A stretch of DNA of 64,000 bases from Alloboseaceae bacterium BT-24-1 (GTDB taxonomy: Bacteria > Pseudomonadota > Alphaproteobacteria > Rhizobiales > Beijerinckiaceae). Position numbers and translations under genes: made by a program. The notes below the pieces were generated by a model. The model saw nothing but the letters and a program-made list of their open reading frames with translations. It had not been told where the DNA came from and made no database searches. Below, one piece after another: positions 42,134-50,053 of the stretch. The stretch is from positions 62,001-126,000 of the forward strand of contig JAOYTL010000016.1 of NCBI GenBank assembly GCA_025846845.1, read 5' to 3'. The stretch's first letter is position 1; every line of letters starts with the position of its first letter.

Positions 42134-44041
42134 TTAGTCGTCGTGCAGCGGGCGCGGCACCGTCACGGGCCGCGCCTCGCGCGCCTGCGCCGCCAGCCGG
42201 ACCGGTGCGTTGACCGCGCCGAAGCCGGCATAGCCACCGCGCCGCTCGACGATCTCGAAGAAGAAGCGCTGGGCGAAGACATGGGTGTAGACCTGCAGGA
42301 ACTCGGCCTCGCCGTCGCGGTCATAGAGGATGTGGTGCTCGCGCAGCCGGTCGAGGAAGGCCGGCTCCAGCCCGTAGCGGGCCTCCAAGTCGTCGTAATA
42401 GTTCTCGGGGATATCGAGGAAATCGAGCCCGGCGGCGCGCATCGCGGTCACGGCCGCGAAGATGTCCGGCGAGGTGAAGGCGATGTGCTGCACGCCCGAG
42501 CCGAAATGCTCGGAGACGAAGCGGGACGAGAGGGTGCGCGTCGCCTGCGAGCCGTTAAGGATGAGGCGGACCGAGCTGCCGGCCGAGCTTGGTGCATTGA
42601 CCAGCGGCCGGCTCTGCACCAGTCCCGCCGGGTCGGCGATGGCGAGCTGCGGGATGCGGTCGAGCGCGAACAGCGAGGTGTAAAACAGCAGCCAGGACAG
42701 CATCTCGTCATAGTCCATCGACTGCGAGATGTGGTCGACGTCGGTGAGCAGGGCAGGGGCGCTGCCGCCGGCGCCGGTGGCGATGAAGTCGTCATGCCAG
42801 CTCTGGGCGCCGTCAGGGCGCGGCTCGGTGAAATAGATCAGGCTGCCGCCGACGCCGCGGATCGCCGGTATCTCCATCTCGCCCGGTGCGACCTGTTGGT
42901 CGAAGGTCGTGTCCTTCAGCGCCCGGGCGCGTGCCATCGTCGCCTCGACATTGGCGACGCGTAGCGCCAGCGCGCAGACGCCAGGCCCGTGCATGATCGC
43001 ATGCGACTGGGCGAAGCCGTCCTTCTCGGTGTTGACGATCAGGTTGATCCCGCCCTGGCTCCAGCGCGTCACCGCCTTGCTGCGATGCTCGCCGCTCTTG
43101 TGGAAGCCAAGCGCCGAGAACAGTGCTGTCAGCGCCTGCGCCGGCTCTTCGTCGAGCGCAAATTCGAGGAACTCGACGCCGAGCAGTGGCGTGCGGTCGG
43201 GCATCTCCGCCTTGGCGGGATCGCCGAGACGCGTCGTCTGGTCGGCGAGCTGGATCAGCGAGCGCAAACCATCGACCGCGACGCGCTTGGCCGAGCCGGC
43301 GCGGAACTGGTCGTTGAAGATTTCCAGCGAGAGCGGGCCGCAATAGCCGGTCGCCTCGACTGCCCGGAGGAAATCGGCGACGGCGAGGTCGCCCTGGCCG
43401 GGGAAATTGCGGAAATGCCGGCTCCAGCTCAGCACGTCCATGTCGAGCAGCGGTGCGTCGGCGAGCTGGACCAGCTCGATCCGGTCGCCCGGGATCGAGG
43501 CGATCGGCTCCAGCGGCGAGCGCCGCGCCAGCGTGTGGAAGGAATCGAGGATCAGGCCGATGCGCTTGTGGTCGGCGCGGCGCACGATCTCCCAGGCGTC
43601 GCGATAGTCGTTGACGTGCTTGCCCCAGGCCAGCGCCTCGAAGCCGACGCGCACATCATGCTTGCCGGCGAGGTCGCCGAGCTCGTTGAGATCATGGGCG
43701 GCGCGGTCGATGCCCCCCAGCGATTGCGGCGAGACGTTCGAGCAGATCAGCATGAGCCCGGCGCCGAGTTCGTTCATCAGCTCGAACTTGCGCCGTGCCC
43801 GTTCGAAGGTGCGCCCGCGCAGCGGCTCCGGCATGCCCTCGAAATCGCGGAAGGGCTGGAAGGCGACGATGGTAAGCCCGAGATCGGCGATCATCCTGCC
43901 GACGTCGCGCGGATTGCCGTCGAAGGTCAGGAAGTCGTTCTCGAAGACCTCGACCCCATCGAAGCCGGCGGCGGCGATGGCCTGCAGCTTGTCGGCGAGA
44001 TCGCCGGAGAGCGAGACGGTGGCGATCGAGGTCGGGTTCAT
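42134..44041 (-). CDS. quiC: 3-dehydroshikimate dehydratase fused to an HPPD-like domain (QuiC1 type)
   Basis: The 635-residue protein joins two domains. Residues 1-270 are an AP-endonuclease-2 TIM barrel (GFDGVEVFENDFLTFDGNP, FEALAWGKHVNDYRDAWEIV, IGLILDSFHTLARRS) that makes protocatechuate from 3-dehydroshikimate. Residues 285-635 are a VOC fold like 4-hydroxyphenylpyruvate dioxygenase with the three metal ligands in DVDHISQ, GVQHIAF and FFEIVERRGGY. The fusion is known in Pseudomonas QuiC1; the role of the second domain is unsettled. It ends the operon 3 bases from the LivF-like gene. Protocatechuate would enter the beta-ketoadipate pathway elsewhere. Confidence 0.93.
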   Translation of the reverse strand: MNPTSIATVSLSGDLADKLQAIAAAGFDGVEVFENDFLTFDGNPRDVGRMIADLGLTIVAFQPFRDFEGMPEPLRGRTFERARRKFELMNELGAGLMLICSNVSPQSLGGIDRAAHDLNELGDLAGKHDVRVGFEALAWGKHVNDYRDAWEIVRRADHKRIGLILDSFHTLARRSPLEPIASIPGDRIELVQLADAPLLDMDVLSWSRHFRNFPGQGDLAVADFLRAVEATGYCGPLSLEIFNDQFRAGSAKRVAVDGLRSLIQLADQTTRLGDPAKAEMPDRTPLLGVEFLEFALDEEPAQALTALFSALGFHKSGEHRSKAVTRWSQGGINLIVNTEKDGFAQSHAIMHGPGVCALALRVANVEATMARARALKDTTFDQQVAPGEMEIPAIRGVGGSLIYFTEPRPDGAQSWHDDFIATGAGGSAPALLTDVDHISQSMDYDEMLSWLLFYTSLFALDRIPQLAIADPAGLVQSRPLVNAPSSAGSSVRLILNGSQATRTLSSRFVSEHFGSGVQHIAFTSPDIFAAVTAMRAAGLDFLDIPENYYDDLEARYGLEPAFLDRLREHHILYDRDGEAEFLQVYTHVFAQRFFFEIVERRGGYAGFGAVNAPVRLAAQAREARPVTVPRPLHDD

Positions 44042-44044
44042 GGT

Positions 44045-44785
44045 TCAGGCCGCTTCCGTCATCGCGCCGCCGAGGAAGAGTTGGGCGACGCGGGGGTCGG
44101 CGAGGATATCGGCAGCCGGGCCCTGCATGCGGGTCTGGCCGAGCTCCAGCACCAGGCCTTCGTCGGAGATTTCCAGAGCGGAGCGGGCGTTCTGCTCGAT
44201 CATCAGGATGGTAACACCCTTGGCGCGCAGCTCCTTCAGGATGTCGAAGGTCTCCTGCACCAGCATCGGCGAGAGCCCGATCGAGGGCTCGTCGATCAGC
44301 ACGAGCTTGGGATCGAGCAGGAGCCCGCGCACGATCTCGAGCTGCTTCTGCTGGCCGCCGGAGAGCGTCGAGGCCTGGACATCGGCCTTGGCCCGCAGCG
44401 ACGGGAAGCGGTCGAGCGCCGCTTCGATCCGCTTGGGCATATCGGTGATCTGGCTGCCGGCCGCGACCGCACCGAGCTCGATATTGTGGCGCACCGAGAG
44501 CTCGGGGAAGATGTTGCGGCCCTGCGGCACATAGCAGATGCCGGCTTCGAGCAGCTTGCGCTGGTTCCAGTTGGTGATCTCCCGGCCTTCCAGCCGGATA
44601 TGGCCCTCGCGCACCTTGAGCAGGCCGAAGATCGCCTTGAACACGGTCGACTTGCCGGCGCCGTTCGGGCCGATCACCGTGGTGATGGCAGCGCGCGGCA
44701 CCTTGAAGGTCGTACCGTTGAGGATGGTCATGGCGCCGTAGCCGCCGACCACGCCGTCGAGTTCGAGGATGGGAGTGGTCATCAT
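44045..44785 (-). CDS. LIV-type ABC importer ATPase, LivF-like (quinate cluster)
   Basis: The 246-residue ATPase has Walker A GPNGAGKST, Q-loop YVPQGRNIFPELSV, signature LSGGQQKQLEIVRGL, Walker B KLVLIDEPSIGLSP and switch MIEQNARSALE, a normal LivF set. Two adjacent ATGs exist (44785, 44782) after GGAGGG. A paired-hairpin repeat separates it from the LivG-like gene upstream in the operon. Confidence 0.95.
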   Translation of the reverse strand: MMTTPILELDGVVGGYGAMTILNGTTFKVPRAAITTVIGPNGAGKSTVFKAIFGLLKVREGHIRLEGREITNWNQRKLLEAGICYVPQGRNIFPELSVRHNIELGAVAAGSQITDMPKRIEAALDRFPSLRAKADVQASTLSGGQQKQLEIVRGLLLDPKLVLIDEPSIGLSPMLVQETFDILKELRAKGVTILMIEQNARSALEISDEGLVLELGQTRMQGPAADILADPRVAQLFLGGAMTEAA

Positions 44786-44827
44786 GCAGCCCTCCGAGTG
44801 TGCGGGGACGATGGTGGACGAGGCGCT

Positions 44828-44986
44828 CCCCCTCCCCCTTGTGGGGAGGGGATAGGGGTGGGGGTGGTGCGGCTTGGTACGCGGCTGGAGAATGCGGGGC
44901 TGGCCTTGCGGGCGGACGCTGTCCGAGTTCCGCGCGCGCTCCACGTCGACCCCCACCCCCAACCCCTCCCCACAAGGGGGAGGGGA
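44828..44986. repeat. Paired-hairpin (REPIN-like) repeat, copy B3
   Basis: Same structure as B1: left hairpin CCCCTCCCCCTTGTGGGGAG-type, right hairpin ending CACAAGGGGGAGGGG, with about 80 different bases between. It sits inside the operon between the LivG-like and LivF-like genes. Confidence 0.9.
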
Positions 44987-45011
44987 GTGCGCGCTGCGGT
45001 TCCCATCGTGC

Positions 45012-45755
45012 TCAATGCCCCAGATAAGCTTCGATGACCGCCGGATTGGCGCGGACCTCGGCTGGGGTGCCCTCGGCCAGGACCTTGCCTTCGGCCAGCA
45101 CGATGACGCGCGAACACAGCGACATCACGAAATCCATGTTGTGCTCGATCACCACGAAGGTCGCGCCCTGTTCGGCGTTGATGGCGCGCAGGCGCTCCTT
45201 GAGGTCGCCGAGCATGGTCAGGTTGACGCCGCCGGCCGGCTCGTCGAGCAGGACGAGGCGCGGGCCCGCCATGAAGGCCATGGCAGCGTCGAGCAGCTTC
45301 TGCTGGCCGTAGCTGAGCCCGCCGGCCTTGGCGTCGGCGAGATGGCCGAGCTTGAAGAAGCCGATCATCTGCTCGGCCTTGGCCGTCAGCCCGGCATCAC
45401 GCGACCCGAAGAAGCGCGAGAGCATCGTGCCCTCATGCTCCTGCCCGGCGAGAATCAGGTTCTCGCGCACCGAGAGCTCGGGGAAGACCTGCAGCAGCTG
45501 GAAGGTGCGGCTGACGCCGAGCCGGTTGAGCTCGGAGGGGCGCATATTGGTGACGTCGCGCCCGTCGAGCTTGACCGCGCCCTCGGTCGGCTCGAGCTGG
45601 CCGAGGATGCAGTTGAACAGGGTCGACTTGCCGCAACCGTTCGGGCCGATGATGCCGAGGATCTCGCCTTCGTTGACCGAGAAGGAGACGCCGTTGACAG
45701 CCTTGATGCCGCCGAAGGCCTTGTGGAGGTTCGAGACTTCGAGGACCTGGTTCAT
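45012..45755 (-). CDS. LIV-type ABC importer ATPase, LivG-like (quinate cluster)
   Basis: The 247-residue ATPase has Walker A GPNGCGKST, SRTFQLLQVFPELSV, signature LSYGQQKLLDAAMAF, Walker B RLVLLDEPAGGVN and H-loop VIEHNMDFV, plus the LivG-type C-terminal VIEAYLG. All motifs are intact, unlike the cluster 1 LivG-like protein. Its ATG overlaps the stop of the LivM-like gene (ATGA). Confidence 0.95.
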   Translation of the reverse strand: MNQVLEVSNLHKAFGGIKAVNGVSFSVNEGEILGIIGPNGCGKSTLFNCILGQLEPTEGAVKLDGRDVTNMRPSELNRLGVSRTFQLLQVFPELSVRENLILAGQEHEGTMLSRFFGSRDAGLTAKAEQMIGFFKLGHLADAKAGGLSYGQQKLLDAAMAFMAGPRLVLLDEPAGGVNLTMLGDLKERLRAINAEQGATFVVIEHNMDFVMSLCSRVIVLAEGKVLAEGTPAEVRANPAVIEAYLGH

Positions 45756-46765
45756 CGCGCGCCCTCCTTCTTGCTGGTGAGCTTCGCCCAGCCGCGTTCC
45801 AAAAGGCCGCTCATGCCCTGCGGGCAGGCGATCAGCAGCAGCATGACGATCGCCGCGAAGATGATCAGGTAGAGCGAGCCGGCAAAGCGCAGCCATTCCG
45901 GCAGCACGACGCCGAGCAGCGCGCCGATGAAGGGGCCGAGCAGGTAGCCGGCGCCGCCGGCGACCACCATCAGCAGCAGGAAGAAGCTCTGCGACAGTGA
46001 GAACGGCGAGGGATCGATGAATTCGACCAGCGGTGCATAGAGCGCCCCGGCGAAGCCCGCATAGGCCGAGCCGATCGCGAAGGCGAGCAGCGTGTACATG
46101 CGGGTGTCGATGCCGAGGCTTGCGGCGCGGATCGGGTTCTCGCGCAGCGCCGTGAAGGCCCGGCCCCAGGGCGAGCGGATCATCCACCAGAGCACGACCG
46201 CGAGCAGGAAGGTCACCACGACGACGAAGCGGTGGAAGGCGAGCGCGCCATCGAGCTTGAGGCCGAAGAAGCTCGGCCGTGGGATGTTGGAAAGACCGAA
46301 GACGCCGCCAGTGAGCCATTGCTCATTGCGCAGGACGAGCCAGATCAGCGTCGAGAAGGCGAGCGTGACGAAGGCCAGGTAGTGCGCCTTGACCCGCAGC
46401 GCCGGGAAGCCGAGCACGAGCCCGACCGCGAAGGTCAGCAGGCCAGAGATCGCGAAGGAGGCGTACCAGTTGAGCCCGACCTTGCTGGTCAGCAGCGCCG
46501 TCGCATAGGCGCCGATGCCCATGAAGGCGGCCTGCGCCAGCGACTTCAGGCCGGCATAGCCGAGCGTCAGGTTGAGGCCCATCACCGCGACGCTCATCAC
46601 CAGCCAGAGCGAGAGCACATAGGTGCCGTAGCGGCCCATGCCTGACGGGACGAACCAGAGGATGACCGCAGCGGCGACCAGCGTCAGCAGCGTGCCATCG
46701 ACGAAGGCGGGCAGGGGCAGGCGGCGCGCCGCCGGGGCGGCGCTGTGGGTTGCGGGCGCGGTCAT
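45752..46765 (-). CDS. LIV-type ABC importer permease, LivM-like (quinate cluster)
   Basis: The 337-residue protein has about ten hydrophobic helices, VMGLNLTLGYAGLKSLAQAAFMGIGAYATALL and TALRENPIRAASLGIDTRMYTLLAFAIGSAYAG, the LivM pattern. The start at 46765 (MTAPATHSAAP) overlaps the LivH stop by ATGA; a very long upstream frame is a shadow of LivH. Confidence 0.95.
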   Translation of the reverse strand: MTAPATHSAAPAARRLPLPAFVDGTLLTLVAAAVILWFVPSGMGRYGTYVLSLWLVMSVAVMGLNLTLGYAGLKSLAQAAFMGIGAYATALLTSKVGLNWYASFAISGLLTFAVGLVLGFPALRVKAHYLAFVTLAFSTLIWLVLRNEQWLTGGVFGLSNIPRPSFFGLKLDGALAFHRFVVVVTFLLAVVLWWMIRSPWGRAFTALRENPIRAASLGIDTRMYTLLAFAIGSAYAGFAGALYAPLVEFIDPSPFSLSQSFFLLLMVVAGGAGYLLGPFIGALLGVVLPEWLRFAGSLYLIIFAAIVMLLLIACPQGMSGLLERGWAKLTSKKEGAR

Positions 46766-47640
46766 ACGCGGCGCTCCTCTTTGCGGCCCATCAGGCCTTC
46801 CGGCTTGACGAGGATGACGACGACCAGGAGCACCAGCGGCACGGCGAGCCGGTAGGAGGTCGAGATGTAGGCCGCCGCCATGCTGTCGACGATGCCGACG
46901 ATCAGGCCGCCGACGAGGGCGCCGCGGACCTGGTTGAAGCCGCCGACGATCGCCGCGATGAAGGCGAACAGGCCGATCACCTCGCCATTGGAGAATTTCG
47001 CCAGATAGATCGGCGAGATCAGCACAGAGGCGACGACGGCGAGCGCCGCATTGATCACGAAGGTGAGCAACACCATGCGTTCGACCGGGATGCCGAGGAT
47101 GCGCGCCACCGTCGGATTCTGCGCCGTCGCCTGCATCTGGCGGCCGAGCCGGGTGCTGCCGACGAACCATTGCAGCAGGCCGATAACCGCGAAGGCGACC
47201 GCGATGATCGCGACATGCTGCAGCGAGATCGCGGCGCCGAACACCGAGATCGTCTCGGTCGGCACGAAGGAGGGGAATTTCTGCGCCTCGGCTGAGAAGC
47301 CGTCCTTGGCGCCTTCCTTCATGATGATCGACAGCGCCATGGTGGCAATGGCGAGCGGCAAGACGCCGTGCCGGATCATCGGGTCGACCACGGCGAGCTT
47401 GAAGCCGACGCCGAAGATCAGGATGAAAGCGGCGATGCCGATCAGTGCTCCGAGCCAGATCGGCGCGCCGAAGAGCTTGATCGCGAGCAGGATCAGCACG
47501 GCCGGCAGCATGACGAACTCGCCCTGGGCGAAGTTGATCGTCTGCGAGGTCTGCCAGACCAAAGTGAAGCCGATCGCGGCCAGGGCATAGATCGCGCCCG
47601 TGGCGATGCCGGCGATGAGGTAGGCGAGGAATTCGGCCAT
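46762..47640 (-). CDS. LIV-type ABC importer permease, LivH-like (quinate cluster)
   Basis: The 292-residue protein has about eight hydrophobic helices and the LivH pattern (GIATGAIYALAAIGFTLVWQTSQTINFAQGEFVMLPAVL, QNPTVARILGIPVERMVLLTFVINAAL). It starts 46 bases after the B4 paired-hairpin repeat that separates it from the binding-protein gene. Confidence 0.95.
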   Translation of the reverse strand: MAEFLAYLIAGIATGAIYALAAIGFTLVWQTSQTINFAQGEFVMLPAVLILLAIKLFGAPIWLGALIGIAAFILIFGVGFKLAVVDPMIRHGVLPLAIATMALSIIMKEGAKDGFSAEAQKFPSFVPTETISVFGAAISLQHVAIIAVAFAVIGLLQWFVGSTRLGRQMQATAQNPTVARILGIPVERMVLLTFVINAALAVVASVLISPIYLAKFSNGEVIGLFAFIAAIVGGFNQVRGALVGGLIVGIVDSMAAAYISTSYRLAVPLVLLVVVILVKPEGLMGRKEERRV

Positions 47641-47686
47641 GGCTTTGCGCCTTGCTGGTTGGCAATGGTCGGCTCGACCCGAGCCA

Positions 47687-47840
47687 CTCCCCCTCGTGGG
47701 GAGGGGTTGGGGTGGGGGGCGAACGACGGGGTGAGCGGTGGCAGGCGTGCGCGCCGGTATCAGAAACTCGGCCTGTCGAATCTCGACGAGGCCCGACTTT
47801 CCGCCCCCCACCCCTTCCCCTCCCCACGAGGGGGAGGGGT
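47687..47840. repeat. Paired-hairpin (REPIN-like) repeat, copy B4, with paired changes
   Basis: The left hairpin loop reads CTCGTGG where other copies have CTTGTGG, and the right reads CCACGAG where others have CCACAAG; further changes (GGTTGGGG / CCCCTTCCCC) also differ from the other copies. It lies between the binding-protein gene and the LivH-like gene, the same place as copy B1 in cluster 1. Confidence 0.9.
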
Positions 47841-47854
47841 TTCGGTCGCGGTTC

Positions 47855-48991
47855 TTACGGGTTGATCTTCGGCAGGGTCGCCGTGATCACCTGCTTGCCG
47901 TCCTTGACCTCGGCGAGGAAGCTCTCGCGATCGAGGTCGCCGTTCTTCTCGACGGTGGTCTCGATCAGGATGCCCGGCTCTTCCGAGGTCTTGATCGTGG
48001 CGCCGCGCAGCGTGTCGGCGACGCCCTTCTTGTCGAATTTCTTCTGCTTCTCGGTCGCCCATTTCACCATGTAGACGGCCATGTAGCCCTTCAGGCCGTT
48101 ATGGTCGGAGGCGTAGTTGTACTTGGCCTGGAACTTCTTGCCGAACTCCTGGAAGGCCGGGATCGGCGCATCGATCGAGAGGCCGACATGGCCCTTGGCG
48201 CCGTTGGCGGCATCGCCCGCGAGCTCGATCACCTTGGCGCCGAGCAGCGTCGTCTCGCCGACCATCGGCTTGGTGATGCCCTGCTGCTTGGCGGCGCGCA
48301 GGAAGCGGGCGCTCTCCTCCTCGTTCAGGTAGACGAAGATCGCGTCGGCGTTCGAATTCTTGACCTTGATCGCGTCGGCGGCGAAGTCGGCCTGGCCCTG
48401 CTCGGTCGAGACGTCGACGGCGAGCTTGATGCCGGCCTTTTCCAGCTCGGGGATGATCGCGTCGCGGCCACCCTTGCCGAAATCGTTGTTGACCCAGACG
48501 ACCGCGACCGAGCCGGCCTTGACCGTATCCTTCAGATATTTGGCGATCTTCGGCATCGCCGCGCTCTGGCTGAGCGAGGTCCGGAACAGGTACTGGTTGC
48601 CCTGCTTGGTCAGCCCGGCCGCCTCGCCGCCGACGAGCTGGGCGATCTCGGCGCGCTGGGCGATCTGCATGGAGGCGCCGATCGGGCCGGAGAAGACCGG
48701 GCCAAGCACGGCATAGGTGCCCTCGTCGATGGCGCGCTGCACGGCGGCGCGGGTGTTCCCCGGATTGGTCTGGGTGTCGTAGTGGACGATCTCGATCTGC
48801 TTGCCGAGGATGCCGCCCTTGGCATTGATATCGGCGACGGCGAGGTCGATGCCGTTCTTCCAGTTGGTGCCGGCGGTCGCGCCTGCGCCCGAGAGCTCGA
48901 CGACGTCGACCAGCTTGACCTTGTCCTGCGCCAGCGCGGGCAGGCTGACGGCCATCCCAAGCGCGGCGGCGATGATCCAGTGCTTCTTCAT
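47855..48991 (-). CDS. LIV-type ABC importer, periplasmic substrate-binding protein (quinate cluster)
   Basis: The 378-residue protein has a signal peptide ending ALAQD at residue 22 and the Peripla_BP_6 pattern (VDVVELSGAGATAGTNWKNGIDLAVADINAKGGILG). By context it should bind quinate, shikimate or another hydroaromatic acid; this is inference, because neighbours encode quinate/shikimate dehydrogenase and 3-dehydroshikimate dehydratase. GGAGGAAACGAGA precedes the ATG. Confidence 0.93.
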   Translation of the reverse strand: MKKHWIIAAALGMAVSLPALAQDKVKLVDVVELSGAGATAGTNWKNGIDLAVADINAKGGILGKQIEIVHYDTQTNPGNTRAAVQRAIDEGTYAVLGPVFSGPIGASMQIAQRAEIAQLVGGEAAGLTKQGNQYLFRTSLSQSAAMPKIAKYLKDTVKAGSVAVVWVNNDFGKGGRDAIIPELEKAGIKLAVDVSTEQGQADFAADAIKVKNSNADAIFVYLNEEESARFLRAAKQQGITKPMVGETTLLGAKVIELAGDAANGAKGHVGLSIDAPIPAFQEFGKKFQAKYNYASDHNGLKGYMAVYMVKWATEKQKKFDKKGVADTLRGATIKTSEEPGILIETTVEKNGDLDRESFLAEVKDGKQVITATLPKINP

Positions 48992-49053
48992 TCTCGTTTC
49001 CTCCATGTCCTTACGTTTCTTGATCCCCGCCCGGTGATGCCGGGTCGTCTTGC

Positions 49054-49938
49054 TCAGGCAGCCCGTTCGGCTCCCTCGCGTGCCGCGATCACGGCGTCGA
49101 AGGCGGCGCCTATCACGGCCTCCGAAACCTCCAGCCCGGTGAACAGCCGGAAGGCGTCGACGCCCTGATGGACCGCGAGCTCGCGCCCGGTCATCACGGT
49201 CGCGCCGGCCTTTTGCGCCGCTTTCAGCAGCGGAGTAAAGAGCGGGTGATAGACCGCGTCCCCGACCCATTGCGAGGCGAGGATCGCGTCCGCTGCGATC
49301 GGGATGCCACGGTCCGGCAGCATGCCGATGGGCGTGCCGTTGACGATGCCCGCGGCGCCCTCGGCCGCAGCCTCGGCGCTGTTGGAGATCACGGTCTCGG
49401 CGCGCCCGCCCAGGGCGGCTGCAAGTGCTTCTGCCTTGCTGCGATCGGTATCGAAGAGCCTGAGCCGGCTGACGCCGCTGCCGGCGAGCGCGAAGGCTAT
49501 GGCCTTGCCGACGCCGCCCGCGCCGATGATCGCGACCGGCTTGTCGCCATCCTGCCGGCCGAGCCGGCGATAGGCGGTGGCGAAGCCGGTGGCGTCGGTG
49601 TTGTGGCCGGTCAGCTTTCCGCCATCGACGACGATCGTATTGACTGCACCCATCGCGGCGGCCTGCTCGGACAGTCCGTCGAGCAGCGGCAGCACCGCTT
49701 CCTTGTAGGGGTAGGTGACGTTGATGCCGGAGAAGCCGAGCCGGCGGATGCCATCGAGCATCGCGACGAGATCGTCGCGCCCGGCGCCTGCTACATCGAT
49801 CAGATGGTAATGCGCCTCGATCCCGGCGGCGCGCGCCGCCGCTTCCTGCGCCGCTGGTGTCGCCGAATGCGCGATCGGCGAGCCGAGCAGCCCGAGCAGC
49901 ACGCGTTTGCTCTTCTTGGCGGTGACGATGGTCGACAT
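49054..49938 (-). CDS. Quinate/shikimate dehydrogenase (AroE family, SxT type)
   Basis: The 294-residue enzyme has the AroE fold: substrate lid GSPIAHSATPAAQE, catalytic Lys79 in INVTYPYKEAV, Asp115 in GHNTDATGF and the dinucleotide loop IIGAGGVGKAIAFALAG. Biosynthetic AroE normally has SxS at the first site; here it is Ser25-Ala-Thr27. The SxT pair is the mark of quinate/shikimate dehydrogenases such as that of Corynebacterium glutamicum, where the Thr side helps to place quinate. With QuiC in the same operon, a catabolic role is well supported: quinate or shikimate to 3-dehydro acids. A 3-dehydroquinate dehydratase is not in the window. Confidence 0.9.
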   Translation of the reverse strand: MSTIVTAKKSKRVLLGLLGSPIAHSATPAAQEAAARAAGIEAHYHLIDVAGAGRDDLVAMLDGIRRLGFSGINVTYPYKEAVLPLLDGLSEQAAAMGAVNTIVVDGGKLTGHNTDATGFATAYRRLGRQDGDKPVAIIGAGGVGKAIAFALAGSGVSRLRLFDTDRSKAEALAAALGGRAETVISNSAEAAAEGAAGIVNGTPIGMLPDRGIPIAADAILASQWVGDAVYHPLFTPLLKAAQKAGATVMTGRELAVHQGVDAFRLFTGLEVSEAVIGAAFDAVIAAREGAERAA

Positions 49939-50014
49939 TCCATTCCCTTTGGCGCGCTCGTCTGGGCGGGCTTGCGCAATAGCCCGCAGCTAAACCGATT
50001 TGCAGCCGTAACGC

Positions 50015-50053
50015 GATAACCAATTCGTCGCTGATGCCTAACCTGATGTTATC
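50015..50053. promoter_or_regulatory. Candidate operator region before the quinate cluster
   Basis: GATAAC (50015-50020) and GTTATC (50048-50053) form a dyad with a 27-base spacer containing a further TAAC, in the 110-base gap between the LysR stop and the dehydrogenase start. The fit to a LysR box is loose. Confidence 0.35.

Noticed and set aside
45752..47827. Open frame of 691 codons covering LivM and opposite-phase LivH
   Set aside because: The N-terminal two-fifths is LivH DNA in another frame; LivM begins at 46765 with an ATGA overlap.
30791..47840. CRISPR array
   Set aside because: The repeats are few, kilobases apart, and each is a palindromic pair; there is no regular spacing and no cas gene.
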